DNA of 64,000 nucleotides from an uncultured Alphaproteobacteria bacterium (GCA_944391405.1 CALXTN010000003.1:1-64000); one strand, 5' to 3'. Numbered from the stretch's first letter, positions 32,842 through 42,590 are shown. The notes: generated from the sequence alone by a model not told the origin. Numbers and translations are program-made.

Positions 32842-33498
32842 TTAGAAGTACTTCCAAACTACACCGTTCAAGCTTTGTGCGCAAGCAGCATTTGCATCAA
32901 CGATGCTATATGGTAAACCATGATCTGTGTCTCCAGGAAGGTGTATATTTGTATTTGCTGTATAGCTAGATGTCGGTCCTGAGATGTTATCAATATTCCC
33001 TTCTGCAGAACCTGAAGCACCAGCACCAATCCACATAGCAGCTAAACCAGAACCTGCGTCTCCACCCCAGTCAGTTGTTGCGATTGATACGCAAGCGCTC
33101 TGAGGAATCTGGTCAAAGCTGAGCGCAAATGCCATTTCATCTCCATCATCGGACTGGTCAACAGCCTGAATAACTACTTCACCACCAAATGCATTAACTA
33201 TTCTCAATTCTGCAGAAACACTTCCGCTAGCGGATGCGGATACTGTTTCGTACATTTCAGTAGGAATCAAGCCTGCTTGAACTGCCATACCGTTTGTCAA
33301 ACCAGAATATGTTCTTTGTGAAGAGAACAATGTTCTAATATTGGTAGAAATCATCTGTACTTGATCACTTACTTTATTGGTCTTAAACTTGTTCATAGCT
33401 TTTGAATAACCAGCAATACCACCAACTGACAATACGCCAACGATAGCCAAAACGCCGAGCATTTCAATCATTGAACGACCTTGTTCATTAACTCTCAT
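32842..33498 (-). CDS. type IV prepilin-like protein
   Basis: This 218-aa protein begins with a short basic leader ending in Gly, then a class III prepilin hydrophobic helix: G/RSMIEMLGVLAIVGVLSVGG, with Glu at +5 of the mature protein. The remainder is a globular domain with GSV, DWGGDAGSGLAAMWIG and two late Cys residues (CVS and NAACAQ), which may form the D-loop disulfide. It should be processed by a PilD-type peptidase and assembled as a pilin or minor pseudopilin. No pilus ATPase, platform or peptidase gene is nearby, so it is an orphan. AGGAGA precedes the start. Confidence 0.85.
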   Translation of the reverse strand: MRVNEQGRSMIEMLGVLAIVGVLSVGGIAGYSKAMNKFKTNKVSDQVQMISTNIRTLFSSQRTYSGLTNGMAVQAGLIPTEMYETVSASASGSVSAELRIVNAFGGEVVIQAVDQSDDGDEMAFALSFDQIPQSACVSIATTDWGGDAGSGLAAMWIGAGASGSAEGNIDNISGPTSSYTANTNIHLPGDTDHGLPYSIVDANAACAQSLNGVVWKYF

Positions 33499-33712
33499 AT
33501 TAATTCTCCTAAAATATATAAACCTTAGACATTGTTTACTTTACATCAAAAAATATTTTTTACAATTATGTAAATAGTCATATCATCTAACTAAAGTAAT
33601 AGGCAAGGTTGTTACCTCTAAGTTTATTCCCACAAGCAGTCCTAAACTTAATTTGGAGTTTAGCGAAAAAAACTTAATATTTTCCTAATAATATAAACAT
33701 TTTCTCTTAATT

Positions 33713-34054
33713 TTATCCAAAAGTTCTACCTCCACACCCAATTTGCGATGCAGGGGTATTATTTAAGGAGATGTTTATATTATTTATATCTTCTATATCA
33801 AGCTCAGCTTCTAGTAGATTAGTGAGTGCTTCGACTAATTTATCTTTGTTGCTTAATCCGATAGAAACCAGTTCTATCAAAGCACCTTTATTTGCACTGC
33901 TACCACCAAACGCCATATTGGAGTTCTGCATAATATTGACCACAACATAAGATATCGGTTTCCCTAATATATCTGCTGCTAATTCAGATACTTTCTCTGC
34001 TAACTTTTTACCATCTTTGATTTCTGCATTAGTATAAACTGTTAGAAATGGCAT
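33713..34054 (-). CDS. MIF-family tautomerase (macrophage migration inhibitory factor homologue)
   Basis: This 113-aa protein matches MIF/D-dopachrome tautomerase in length and pattern. It has the N-terminal MP (the catalytic Pro is exposed after Met removal), GKPISYVVVNIMQ, the invariant MAFGGSS (here NMAFGGSSANKGA) and SIG, and a C-terminal segment near residue 95 ending in TFG, like the TFA end of MIF. The vertebrate CALC redox motif is absent. The expected activity is keto-enol tautomerisation of phenylpyruvate-like substrates. Its cellular role in bacteria is unclear; a host-directed role is only a possibility. It lies 15 bases after the ABC transporter gene and is probably co-transcribed. 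Confidence 0.88.
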   Translation of the reverse strand: MPFLTVYTNAEIKDGKKLAEKVSELAADILGKPISYVVVNIMQNSNMAFGGSSANKGALIELVSIGLSNKDKLVEALTNLLEAELDIEDINNINISLNNTPASQIGCGGRTFG

Positions 34055-34069
34055 TGTTTTCTCCTTTAA

Positions 34070-35851
34070 TTAACGAAGTTGGGTACGATAGAGTGATGCG
34101 TAAATTCCATTTGGTTTAGCTATCAGTTCATCATGCGTTCCGATTTCTGCAATTTTACCATAATTTACTACAACAATTTTATCGGCATTCCTGACGGTTG
34201 ATAAACGATGTGCAATTATAAACACTGTTCTATCCGCCATTAAATTTTCAATCGCTTGCTGCACAATTGCTTCTGATTTGTTATCTAAAGCTGAGGTTGC
34301 TTCATCTAAAATTACTATTGGGGCATTTTTGATAAATGCACGCGCGATAGCTATACGTTGCTTTTGACCTCCGGATAACATTACGCCACGTTCTCCGATT
34401 TCTGTGTCCAATCCTTTGTCAAGGGTTGAAATAAATTCATCTAAGCATGCACATTTAACCGCTTTTGCAATTTCTTCTTCTGTTGCGTTTTCTTTTCCTA
34501 AAATAATATTATCGCGTATTGTTCCACAAAATAAGAAATTATCTTGAAAAACAATTGCTATTTTATCACGCAGAGAATCTATATCCAGCTCTCGTATATC
34601 AACACCATCTATCGTTAACTTACCACCTGTTACATCATAAAAACGTGGTAATAAATTAACCAATGTTGTCTTTCCGCCTCCAGAATTACCAACAAATGCT
34701 ATTGTTTCTCCTATCCTGATTTTTAAATTGATATGATCAAGAACTTGTTTTCCTTTAATGTATGAAAAACAAACATCTTTATATTCAATACAATCTTTTG
34801 GTGTTGATAGTTTCTTTGGGTTTTCACAATTTATAATATCAGGTGTTCGTTCTAGCGCTCCAAACACACGCTCCATCGCCATTAGAGCCATTTGTACGCT
34901 ATTGAAGTTGTTACCAATGCTCTTTATTGGATTATATAGCATAATAAGCGCTGCAATAAATGACACAAAACTACCAGCTGTTATTTGATGGGTTACAATC
35001 AAATATGACCCTAACCAAATTACTGCTGCAACACCAAATGACACAATAAAGTGCATAAGCGGTGATAACATTCCTGTTCTTTGTATCATTTTCATACCAA
35101 TTTTAAACACGCTATCCAATGTATTACAAAAACGAGCATTTTGATAGTCATATAAATTGTATGAAGCAATAATACGATTACCACTATAAGTTTCATTAAA
35201 ATGTGTCATTACAGCAGAACCCGAAAATACCGACTTATCCATTAATGATTTTATGCGCTTACGAACTCTGGTTAATGGAAATAAAGCTCCTAATAACACT
35301 ATTGTTGCCACGATTGCTAATTGCCATGAATTATAAAATAATACGCAAATTAATGATATTGATGAAAATAGACGAGTTGTAAATAATTTCATATTATTCA
35401 ATAAACCACTACATGCAGAATCTACATCATTATTAAACCTAAAAATAATATCTCCTGAAGTATTTTTATCAAAAAAAGCGGCATTATAGCGCATTAATTT
35501 TCCAAAAAGTTTTTTCTTAACATCCATGGCTATACGCTGTCCCACCCATGTATTTAAATATGTTGCGCTATATGTCAGCAAACTCTGCAATAAACTAAAC
35601 ACTACAATTAATAATGGGATCAAAAATGTTGTTGTTCCTAGCGTACTTTTTTCAACCATTACAACATCCATATACGGCTTTAATGCCCACGCTATTACAG
35701 CGTCCATACCCCCGATCGGAATAGTTATTAAAACAGCGGTTAGTGCACGCCATTTATAAGGCATTACATATGGTAATATTTTGCGATAATTTACAACTAA
35801 ATTTAGACTTAAAAATTTTTCTTTCAATTTTCGGAACATAGACTTTTCCAT
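34070..35851 (-). CDS. MsbA-like ABC exporter (fused permease and ATPase)
   Basis: This 593-aa half transporter has six N-terminal membrane helices (residues about 25-320) followed by an ABC ATPase. The ATPase has Walker A GNSGGGKTTLVN, Q-loop IVFQDNFLF, signature LSGGQKQRIAIARA, Walker B IVILDEATSALD and the H-loop IAHRLSTVR. It is most like MsbA/lipid A-core flippases but could export another lipid or a peptide. The start is uncertain: ATG 35851 has no Shine-Dalgarno, while ATG 35839 is preceded by GGAAAAG. It forms a probable unit with the MIF-family gene 15 bases downstream. Confidence 0.9.
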   Translation of the reverse strand: MEKSMFRKLKEKFLSLNLVVNYRKILPYVMPYKWRALTAVLITIPIGGMDAVIAWALKPYMDVVMVEKSTLGTTTFLIPLLIVVFSLLQSLLTYSATYLNTWVGQRIAMDVKKKLFGKLMRYNAAFFDKNTSGDIIFRFNNDVDSACSGLLNNMKLFTTRLFSSISLICVLFYNSWQLAIVATIVLLGALFPLTRVRKRIKSLMDKSVFSGSAVMTHFNETYSGNRIIASYNLYDYQNARFCNTLDSVFKIGMKMIQRTGMLSPLMHFIVSFGVAAVIWLGSYLIVTHQITAGSFVSFIAALIMLYNPIKSIGNNFNSVQMALMAMERVFGALERTPDIINCENPKKLSTPKDCIEYKDVCFSYIKGKQVLDHINLKIRIGETIAFVGNSGGGKTTLVNLLPRFYDVTGGKLTIDGVDIRELDIDSLRDKIAIVFQDNFLFCGTIRDNIILGKENATEEEIAKAVKCACLDEFISTLDKGLDTEIGERGVMLSGGQKQRIAIARAFIKNAPIVILDEATSALDNKSEAIVQQAIENLMADRTVFIIAHRLSTVRNADKIVVVNYGKIAEIGTHDELIAKPNGIYASLYRTQLR

Positions 35852-35982
35852 ATATATTTATAATTACTCACACTAAAATGTCCACTTTATTAGCAGATCC
35901 GTATTTTCTCTAACAGCTTTTTTATTAGATGTAAATATTAAAGCGCATTTTATGCCTACATTCATATTTTCACTTTATAAGC

Positions 35983-36009
35983 AAAAAGCCATCATTTTGA
36001 TGGCTTTTT
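35983..36009. terminator. cold-shock gene terminator
   Basis: Perfect 12-bp stem (35983-35994 with 35998-36009) with A/T runs at its base; works for the minus-strand csp gene ending at 36031. Confidence 0.75.
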
Positions 36010-36030
36010 GTTTATAACTTTTGTTCTGAA

Positions 36031-36234
36031 CTATAATATTTCTATGGAACCAGCAGCGGTACGACCTCTGTCGTCATAAATTTCATAGCTTACACGTTGA
36101 CCTTCATATAATTTTCTTAGTCCTTTCTCCTCTAATTTGGTTATATGCACAAATACGTCTTTTCCTCCATTTTCAGGCTGTATAAATCCATATCCTTTGC
36201 GTGAATTAAACCACTTAACTGTTCCAGTTGTCAT
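36031..36234 (-). CDS. cold-shock domain protein
   Basis: This 67-aa CspA-family protein has RNP1 KGYGFIQP and RNP2 DVFVHITKL, the aromatic nucleic-acid-binding face, and the N-terminal GTVKWFN. It is a single OB-fold that melts RNA structures. AGGAGA precedes the ATG. It is monocistronic with its own terminator and a long AT-rich leader upstream, as is common for csp genes. Confidence 0.95.
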   Translation of the reverse strand: MTTGTVKWFNSRKGYGFIQPENGGKDVFVHITKLEEKGLRKLYEGQRVSYEIYDDRGRTAAGSIEIL

Positions 36235-36333
36235 TTTGTCTCCTATCTTTAATAGTTACACCTACTCCGTTAGAATAACCTAACGGATATGGTTTATAAT
36301 ACTATTTATTCTAGAGTCAATAAAAAAAATCTT

Positions 36334-36705
36334 TTATAGGTTGTTTTTTGATAAAATATTTTGTATTTGTGTTTTTATATATTCTCTAAATTCAGGATTT
36401 ATACCCTTCTCATTACCTTTTTTTTCTAATATTTCTAATATTTCTGGCTGATATTTGGGTTTATTTATAGCTATTTTAGCTAAATACCAAACACTCCCCT
36501 CAAAAATTTGCGCATCCTCACTATCTAGTCCCTTTGTAATACTTTCATATGTTGGAGAAAAACGCTTTTTTATTTCTGTATTATTTAATACGTATGATGC
36601 TTTTTGAATTCTATGTGCTTCTGCGGGGGTAATATCTCCTGTTTTTTTCCCAATCAAGAAATCTTTTATCTTCTTGAACATTGATGCACTGACACCTTCT
36701 GTCAT
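36334..36705 (-). CDS. hypothetical small helical protein
   Basis: I do not recognise this 123-aa protein. It is charged, without a signal peptide, and predicted helical: FKKIKDFLIGKK, then EAHRIQKASYVLNN and YQPEILEILEKKGNEKG. The frame is open upstream to 36774, but GGGAG 8 bases before ATG 36705 supports the shorter form. It stands alone between the cold-shock gene and tRNA-Gln. HEAT-like helical packing is possible but not demonstrable. Confidence 0.6.
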   Translation of the reverse strand: MTEGVSASMFKKIKDFLIGKKTGDITPAEAHRIQKASYVLNNTEIKKRFSPTYESITKGLDSEDAQIFEGSVWYLAKIAINKPKYQPEILEILEKKGNEKGINPEFREYIKTQIQNILSKNNL

Positions 36706-36848
36706 CTTTATATCTCCCTTATTTTTATATCCCTCGTCAGAATTTAAAATAAGCAGACTTTTTTCTTTTTGCAACCATTTTTCTGTTGAAGATGTGAAAA
36801 ATGATTGACTCTTATTTTTATTTATACTATTTATCGCTTTTGTTAGAT

Positions 36849-36922
36849 TGCTTCATCGTCTAATGGTAGGACAGCGGACTCTGACTCCGTTAATCTTGGT
36901 TCGAATCCAGGTGAAGCAGCCA
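36849..36922 (+). tRNA. tRNA-Gln (CUG)
   Basis: 74-nt cloverleaf with acceptor TGCTTCA/TGAAGCA, D-loop TAATGGTA, anticodon loop CTCTGAC (anticodon CTG), T-arm GGTTCGAATCC and encoded CCA. This is the C-starting isoacceptor; a UUG tRNA-Gln should exist elsewhere. The following 195 bases up to mutY show nothing further. Confidence 0.93.
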
Positions 36923-37119
36923 AGATGACTACGGAGGAAAATTTTGCGTTTATCCTCTTTTTTATGCATTTTTTCTATTTGAATAGCTTAATTTTAATAT
37001 TTAGATTTTAATGATATATAGAAATATTTTACTATTCTTGCACACAAATAAGTTCTGTATTAAATTTATCTTTCTTACTTTTTAAAGCGAACAATAGGAT
37101 ATTGTATATAGATAGTTTT

Positions 37120-38130
37120 TTATTTCTCTTTAATTACTTTTTTCATGAGCGTTGATAGTGGATACTTTGACAATTCCTCTTTAGGTACAAAAAAACCATC
37201 TGGTACCAATGGCGTATCACAAATTATTTTATATATATTCAGCGTTAATTTAATATGCGTGAAAACATGAGTAATATGCCTCTGAGTATCTTCTGCTTTT
37301 GTCCATATTATCCCTTCTTCTTTCCATGGGAATTCGTAAAGACCATTTAAGAGACCTTTTTCTGTTCTTTTGCGGAGTAGATATGCCCCCTCACTGTTTT
37401 GTATCAGGTATACACTTCCTTGCTTTTCTTTTTTCTCAAGTTTCCGGCGAATCGGTATTTGTTCTAAATCTACTTTATCTTTGGATTGGCATATATCTTT
37501 TAACGGGCATAATAAACATTGAGGATTTTTCGGTGTACATATCATTGCGCCTAAATCCATAATTGCAGAAGCATAATCCGCTGCATGCTCTCTACTTGTA
37601 AGCTTCTCAGCCTTTTTTCGTATAGTTTCTTTAATATCATCCAGAGTTTCCGTTAGATGGTACAACCGACAAATAATACGCATTACATTACCGTCAACTA
37701 CTGTTTCTGGCTGGTTATACGCTAGTGCTAAAAAGCTTGCAACCGTATATTCTCCTATCCCTTTTAATTTTAGTACTTCTGCTCTGGATTGCGGAAACTT
37801 TCCGCCATATTCATTAACTATAATCTGAGCTGTTGTATGCAATGACCGTGCTCTTGTATAATACCCCAATCCCTGCCACATTGCATATACTTCTTCTTGC
37901 GTGGCTTTTGCTAAACTTTCTACTGTCGGAAACATTTCCATAAATCTTTTAAAATAAGGTATAACCGTTTTTACAGTTGTTTGCTGAAGCATAAACTCTG
38001 ATACCAAAATCACATATGGATTAGGATGCGCTCCTCCCTTTACTCGCCAGGGAAGTTCTCGTCCGTGTTTTTGGTACCATACTAAAATTTTTTGAGATAT
38101 TTCTTGCTTATCTGACATATTCTTTCTCAT
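37120..38130 (-). CDS. mutY: A/G-specific adenine glycosylase MutY
   Basis: This 336-aa enzyme removes adenine mispaired with 8-oxoguanine. Order: SEFMLQQTTVKTV with the catalytic Glu near residue 42, the helix-hairpin-helix LKGIGEYTVASFLALA, VVDGNVMRI with the catalytic Asp, the 4Fe-4S loop ending in CTPKNPQCLLCPLKDIC, and a C-terminal NUDIX-like recognition domain (EKGLLNGLYEFPW). The frame continues upstream into tRNA-Leu, so the start must be ATG 38130 or 38118. GGAGG 9 bases before 38130 favours the former. That GGAGG lies in a hairpin. Confidence 0.92.
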   Translation of the reverse strand: MRKNMSDKQEISQKILVWYQKHGRELPWRVKGGAHPNPYVILVSEFMLQQTTVKTVIPYFKRFMEMFPTVESLAKATQEEVYAMWQGLGYYTRARSLHTTAQIIVNEYGGKFPQSRAEVLKLKGIGEYTVASFLALAYNQPETVVDGNVMRIICRLYHLTETLDDIKETIRKKAEKLTSREHAADYASAIMDLGAMICTPKNPQCLLCPLKDICQSKDKVDLEQIPIRRKLEKKEKQGSVYLIQNSEGAYLLRKRTEKGLLNGLYEFPWKEEGIIWTKAEDTQRHITHVFTHIKLTLNIYKIICDTPLVPDGFFVPKEELSKYPLSTLMKKVIKEK

Positions 38131-38160
38131 ACAAAAAAGCCTCCTTACGGAGGTTTTTAT
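38131..38160 (-). terminator. tRNA-Leu terminator that also contains the mutY ribosome-binding site
   Basis: 5-bp GC stem (38140-38144 with 38149-38153), loop of 4, extended by A/T pairs, followed on the minus strand by T6. The arm on the mutY side is GGAGG, the likely mutY Shine-Dalgarno. Confidence 0.6.
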
Positions 38161-38246
38161 GGTGCTCTGGAGAAGACTTGAACTTCCACTGCCTGAGGCA
38201 ACATGCACCTGAAGCATGCGCGTCTACCAATTTCGCCACCAGAGCA
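38160..38246 (-). tRNA. tRNA-Leu (CAG)
   Basis: 87-nt tRNA with the long variable arm of the Leu class. Acceptor TGCTCTGG/CCAGAGCA, D-loop AAATTGGTAGA, anticodon loop with CAG (CTTCAGG), T-arm GTTCAAGTC, encoded CCA. Confidence 0.93.
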
Positions 38247-38311
38247 ATGTTTTTTTATTACTTACTTTTTTTATATTAGTCAATACTTTTTATCTTTTTT
38301 TATTAGGGCTT

Positions 38312-39118
38312 TTACCAGATGTTATATGCATCAAACAACAAACATATTCCTAAAATCACACGATAAATCACAAAAGGTAAATATGTTGCATAACGCAACC
38401 ATTGCATCATCAAAAATATTGCTAAAAAGGAAAAGATAAATGAGCCTCCTATAGCTTGGTATGCCATCATTATTTGGCTCATTTCTCCGCCTTTGTATAT
38501 TTCAATCATTGCTAAGATACCTGCCGCTAAAATTGCAGGAACAGACAATAACATGGAAAATTTTGCAACTTCACTTCTGTTATAACCTAAAAAACGCCCT
38601 ACTGTGATTGTTACACCTGAGCGGCTTGTTCCCGGTAAAAATGCTAAACATTGTGCAAAACCAATCCACAAAGCATCACTTAACTTCATTTCTTTTAATG
38701 TTTTTTCTGTGCTAAATTTCGTATCAGCATACCATAAAACGATAGAATAAACAATCAATAACCAGCCGATTAATTTGGTACTTCTAACCCAATCCATCCC
38801 AATATATTTTAATGCGCCGCCAATTACGATTGCAGGTATTGTGGCGCATACGATATAATACGCCAAACGAACACCGTCTACTTCAAAATTTGGCCTAAAT
38901 TTCTCTTTTATTAAATCCACCAGCATTTCTTTAAAAGTTCGCCAGAAATACAGTACAACCGCAATTAATGAACCGATATGCAAAGCAATATCTATTACTT
39001 GCCCTTGATCTACTGCAGACATATATTTTGAAAACAAAATTAAATGCCCTGAAGAGCTTACCGGCAAAAACTCTGTTAGTCCTTGTATGAGTGACAACCA
39101 AAACACTTGCATATCCAT
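38312..39118 (-). CDS. uppP: undecaprenyl-diphosphatase
   Basis: This 268-aa BacA/UppP integral membrane protein has the family motifs QGLTEFLPVSSSGHLIL (residues about 13-30) and LPGTSRSGVTITVGR (near 160). These form the phosphatase site, within about eight helices. It dephosphorylates undecaprenyl pyrophosphate and so recycles the lipid carrier for peptidoglycan and envelope glycans, including any GT-C reactions encoded at 5.8-8.9 kb. AGAGGA precedes the ATG. Monocistronic. Confidence 0.95.
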   Translation of the reverse strand: MDMQVFWLSLIQGLTEFLPVSSSGHLILFSKYMSAVDQGQVIDIALHIGSLIAVVLYFWRTFKEMLVDLIKEKFRPNFEVDGVRLAYYIVCATIPAIVIGGALKYIGMDWVRSTKLIGWLLIVYSIVLWYADTKFSTEKTLKEMKLSDALWIGFAQCLAFLPGTSRSGVTITVGRFLGYNRSEVAKFSMLLSVPAILAAGILAMIEIYKGGEMSQIMMAYQAIGGSFIFSFLAIFLMMQWLRYATYLPFVIYRVILGICLLFDAYNIW

Positions 39119-39162
39119 CTTTTTATCCTCTCTTTATTTTTGTGAAGTATAAGGGGGATTTA

Positions 39163-40584
39163 TTAAAAATCAAACAAACTTTCTTGTTTATTTTCAGCTT
39201 GCTTATCTAACTTTTTCTTTTTAATAGGTTTTATTGTATTATTTGGAGGTTCTTTTTCTGTTAACACTTGCGGGAAAAGGTAACTCGTTATTTCGCCATC
39301 AGCAAAATGGATTATCAATTCCGTTTCCTGCTCTGCTGAAGCTTTTCCATAAATTGTTTGACCTTGTTTACCTTTAATCCATGCAAAACCGCGTCTTAAT
39401 ACAGATTCAACCGACACTCCTTCCAATCTGTGACCTAGTCCTTGTAATCTTTCGGTATATTTTTCAACCATTGTATTGATATATACCGGTTTTATTTCCG
39501 CTAAGGCCAACGCATTTTTTTTCTGCGTCAAAACATTCTTAACCGCATTTAGTAATCTTTCCCAGCGGTAATCTAACTTCTGAATACTTTCATTTAGAAT
39601 TTGTTGTAAATTTGGAATACCTCGCCCCAATCCTTCTATTTTATTTTTATATTCTTCAAGACTGCGACGCATTGCATTTTTCATGCGGTTATCCAGAATA
39701 TTCATATTCATTACTAATTCACTTTTGACGGGAACAGCAAATTCTGCCGCACCAGTTGGTGTCGGCGCTCTTTTATCAGACACATAATCTATTAACATGG
39801 TATCCGTTTCGTGCCCTACCGCTGAAATTATCGGTATATCAGAATCGTAAACAGCCCTTATCACAATCTCTTCGTTAAACGGCCATAAATCTTCCAAGCT
39901 GCCACCGCCTCTGGCAACAATGATAACATCCGGTCTTCTGATCTCCCCACCTTTAGGCAATGCGTTGAAACCTTTTATTGCCGCTGCTACTTTTTCTGCT
40001 GCACCTTCCCCTTGTACAGGTGTTGGCCAGAGTAAGATATAACTTGGAAATCTATCGCGAATACGGTGAATGATATCTCTGATTACAGCACCTGAAGCAC
40101 TGGATACAACACCGATGGTTTCCGGCAAAAAAGGTATGGGCTTTTTGTGCGCAACATCAAATAATCCTTCTTTGATAAATTGTTGCTTGCGTTCTTCCAA
40201 TAATTTCAGCAGTGCGCCTTGTCCGGCCGGTTCTAAACTTTCTATAACAAGCTGATAAGATGATTTGCCGGAAAATGTTGTAATTTTTCCGGTTGCAATT
40301 ACCTCTAATCCGTCCTCTATTTTGACTTTTAGTGAAGATGCTACACCTCGCCAGCATACAGCCGATAATACCGCATTTTCATCTTTTAACGATAAATACC
40401 AATGCCCCGAATCTGCTCTTTTAGCACCAAAAATTTCACCTCTGACCAAAACATGATTAAAATTACCTTCCACATATCTTTTTATCTCGTTAGATAATTC
40501 CGTAACACTTTTTGCTTGCGGTTGTGTTTCGGTTGTTTCTTTTTCCGGTGTTTTTTCTTCAAAATCAAAACTTAAATCCATCAT
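39163..40584 (-). CDS. xseA: exodeoxyribonuclease VII large subunit
   Basis: This 473-aa XseA protein has an N-terminal OB-fold ([40 protein letters not shown]). Its catalytic domain has [33 protein letters not shown] and [25 protein letters not shown] coiled coil and a charged Lys-rich tail follow. It degrades single-stranded DNA with the small subunit XseB, which is not in this window. Last gene of the mtaB-ftsY-xseA operon; its ATG overlaps the ftsY stop by 4 bases. Confidence 0.95.
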   Translation of the reverse strand: MMDLSFDFEEKTPEKETTETQPQAKSVTELSNEIKRYVEGNFNHVLVRGEIFGAKRADSGHWYLSLKDENAVLSAVCWRGVASSLKVKIEDGLEVIATGKITTFSGKSSYQLVIESLEPAGQGALLKLLEERKQQFIKEGLFDVAHKKPIPFLPETIGVVSSASGAVIRDIIHRIRDRFPSYILLWPTPVQGEGAAEKVAAAIKGFNALPKGGEIRRPDVIIVARGGGSLEDLWPFNEEIVIRAVYDSDIPIISAVGHETDTMLIDYVSDKRAPTPTGAAEFAVPVKSELVMNMNILDNRMKNAMRRSLEEYKNKIEGLGRGIPNLQQILNESIQKLDYRWERLLNAVKNVLTQKKNALALAEIKPVYINTMVEKYTERLQGLGHRLEGVSVESVLRRGFAWIKGKQGQTIYGKASAEQETELIIHFADGEITSYLFPQVLTEKEPPNNTIKPIKKKKLDKQAENKQESLFDF

Positions 40585-41495
40585 AAATCTAATAATCCTT
40601 TTGCAAATTCATCTGCCTTAAAAGTATCCATATCGTCAACTTGCTCACCTACCCCTACATAATAAACAGGAATAGAAGTTTCTGATGCAATAGCTATTAA
40701 TATCCCACCTCGTGATGAACCGTCTAATTTGGTCACAACCACCCCATTTACATCTACCAAATCTTTAAATGTTTTTACTTGATCCAATCCATTTTGTCCG
40801 GTTGTTGCGTCTATGGTTATTAATGTTTTATGCGGCGCGTCCGGAATTACTTTTTTTATCACACGGACGATTTTTTGTAACTCTTCCATCAAGCCTTTTT
40901 TATTTTGTAATCGACCCGCCGTATCTATAAAAACTATATCGTCCCCTTTTTTTATGGCTTTTACCAAACCATCATAACACAAACCGGCACTATCACATCC
41001 CGTTTCTCCTGAAAATACACGAATGCTGTTGCGAGCTCCCCATATCTCTAATTGTTCCACAGCTGCTGCTCTAAATGTATCTCCGGCAATAAATGAAACT
41101 TGATATCCTGCTTTTGCAAATTTTTTACCTAATTTTCCGATAGTTGTTGTTTTGCCTGCGCCATTTACGCCCACCATTAAAATAACAAACGGCTTTTTAG
41201 TTGTATCTATAACAAATTCCTGCTCAGATTTTTTTAATATTGCAGTTATGTCTTTGCATAACTCTTGTTTGATTGTCGTAATATCACTCCCTTTTTCAAA
41301 TTTCTTGGAGGAAAAATTCCCGACTATCTCTGATGAGGCTTTTACCCCCACATCTGCACTGTAAAGCAATTCTTCCAAATCCGTTATCACATCCTCCGAC
41401 AGGCTTTCTTTAGTGAAAATATCACTTATGCCTTGACTTAAATTTTTAGATGTTTTCTTTAATCCCAGACCTAGTTTTTGAAAAAAATTACTCAT
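40581..41495 (-). CDS. ftsY: signal recognition particle receptor FtsY
   Basis: This 304-aa SRP-type GTPase has a short N-terminal basic amphipathic segment and NG domain: G1 [49 protein letters not shown] and the C-terminal [12 protein letters not shown]. It delivers ribosome-SRP complexes to SecYEG. The long acidic A-domain of E. coli FtsY is missing, as in many bacteria. It overlaps mtaB and xseA by 4 bp each, which indicates translational coupling. Confidence 0.95.
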   Translation of the reverse strand: MSNFFQKLGLGLKKTSKNLSQGISDIFTKESLSEDVITDLEELLYSADVGVKASSEIVGNFSSKKFEKGSDITTIKQELCKDITAILKKSEQEFVIDTTKKPFVILMVGVNGAGKTTTIGKLGKKFAKAGYQVSFIAGDTFRAAAVEQLEIWGARNSIRVFSGETGCDSAGLCYDGLVKAIKKGDDIVFIDTAGRLQNKKGLMEELQKIVRVIKKVIPDAPHKTLITIDATTGQNGLDQVKTFKDLVDVNGVVVTKLDGSSRGGILIAIASETSIPVYYVGVGEQVDDMDTFKADEFAKGLLDL

Positions 41496-42526
41496 TTTTC
41501 CTCCTTTCGTAGGTTTCTTAATCTTTCTGCTCGTTCTCTTCTAATATTAACCGGCACTTGAGGCATTCTTGCGGCAGGTGTTCCGGGACGTTCTGAATAC
41601 GGAAACACATGTAACTTTTCTATATCTGCTTCTTCTACCAATTTCATCGTATTGGCAAAATTTTCTTCCGTTTCTGTCGGAAATCCGCAAATAAAATCTG
41701 CGCCAAATACACTTTCAGGGCGAACATCTCTTAACTTTTTACATAAATTTATCACATCTTCTCTACTATGACGGCGTCCCATTCTTTTTAATATCAAATT
41801 ATCTCCTGATTGTATTGAAAAATGAAAATGAGGATGGATATTTGAATATTTTTTAACTAAATCAATAAAATGTTCATCAATAGCTGCTGGATCTAGAGAA
41901 CCAAACTGTAACGATGGTAAATCCGGAAATTCTTGCAAAATGTCTGCCACTAACTCACTAAAACTTGGCTCATAGGAACATGCATCAATTCCGGTTAAGC
42001 AAATCTCCTTAAATCCTTGTTGCAATAAAATTCGTATCTGTTCAATTATTTTTTCCTTTTTTACCGAACGATTTGCCCCTCTGGCATATGGAACTATGCA
42101 ATATGTACAACGATGGTTGCACCCTTGTTGAATTTCTACAAAAGCTCTTTCTCTACCTTCAAAACCTGTTATCATATAAGCATCATAACCGGCAAACGAA
42201 AAAATATCTCCGACGATTTTCTTTTCTTGTGAAACCAAATATTTTTCTATTTCGGTCTTTTCTTTATTACCCAAAACCAAATCAACTTCCGGCATAGCGG
42301 CAAATCTTTCAGCGCTCACTTGCGCTGCGCATCCGGTTACAACTATTTTGGCCTCTGGATTTTCTTTTTTCATTTTGCGAATTGTCTGCCGGCATTGTCT
42401 TTCTGCTTCTGCCGTAACAGCACATGTATTTACCACGACTAAGTTATCGTAATTTTTTAATTTCTCTTTGAATATTTCACTTTCATAGCTGTTTATGCGA
42501 CATCCGAATGTTATTACTTTTACCAT
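41492..42526 (-). CDS. mtaB: tRNA t6A37 methylthiotransferase MtaB, short form
   Basis: This 344-aa radical-SAM methylthiotransferase converts t6A37 to ms2t6A37 in ANN-decoding tRNAs. N-terminal UPF0004 cluster cysteines are in ITFGCRINSYESE, VVNTCAVTAEAE and VVTGCAAQ. The radical-SAM motif is GCNHRCTYCIVPYARG near residue 135. FPYSERPGTPAARMPQ marks the end of the SAM domain. The protein stops soon after that ([10 protein letters not shown]), so the usual C-terminal TRAM-like domain of roughly 70-80 residues is absent. The stop overlaps the ftsY start by 4 bp, so the short form looks stable rather than a sequencing break. Confidence 0.88.
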   Translation of the reverse strand: MVKVITFGCRINSYESEIFKEKLKNYDNLVVVNTCAVTAEAERQCRQTIRKMKKENPEAKIVVTGCAAQVSAERFAAMPEVDLVLGNKEKTEIEKYLVSQEKKIVGDIFSFAGYDAYMITGFEGRERAFVEIQQGCNHRCTYCIVPYARGANRSVKKEKIIEQIRILLQQGFKEICLTGIDACSYEPSFSELVADILQEFPDLPSLQFGSLDPAAIDEHFIDLVKKYSNIHPHFHFSIQSGDNLILKRMGRRHSREDVINLCKKLRDVRPESVFGADFICGFPTETEENFANTMKLVEEADIEKLHVFPYSERPGTPAARMPQVPVNIRRERAERLRNLRKEEK

Positions 42527-42590
42527 GCGTTATTTCCCTTTTATATATTATTCGGATGATATTCGCTATTTCTGATTTGTGCAAGACAAA

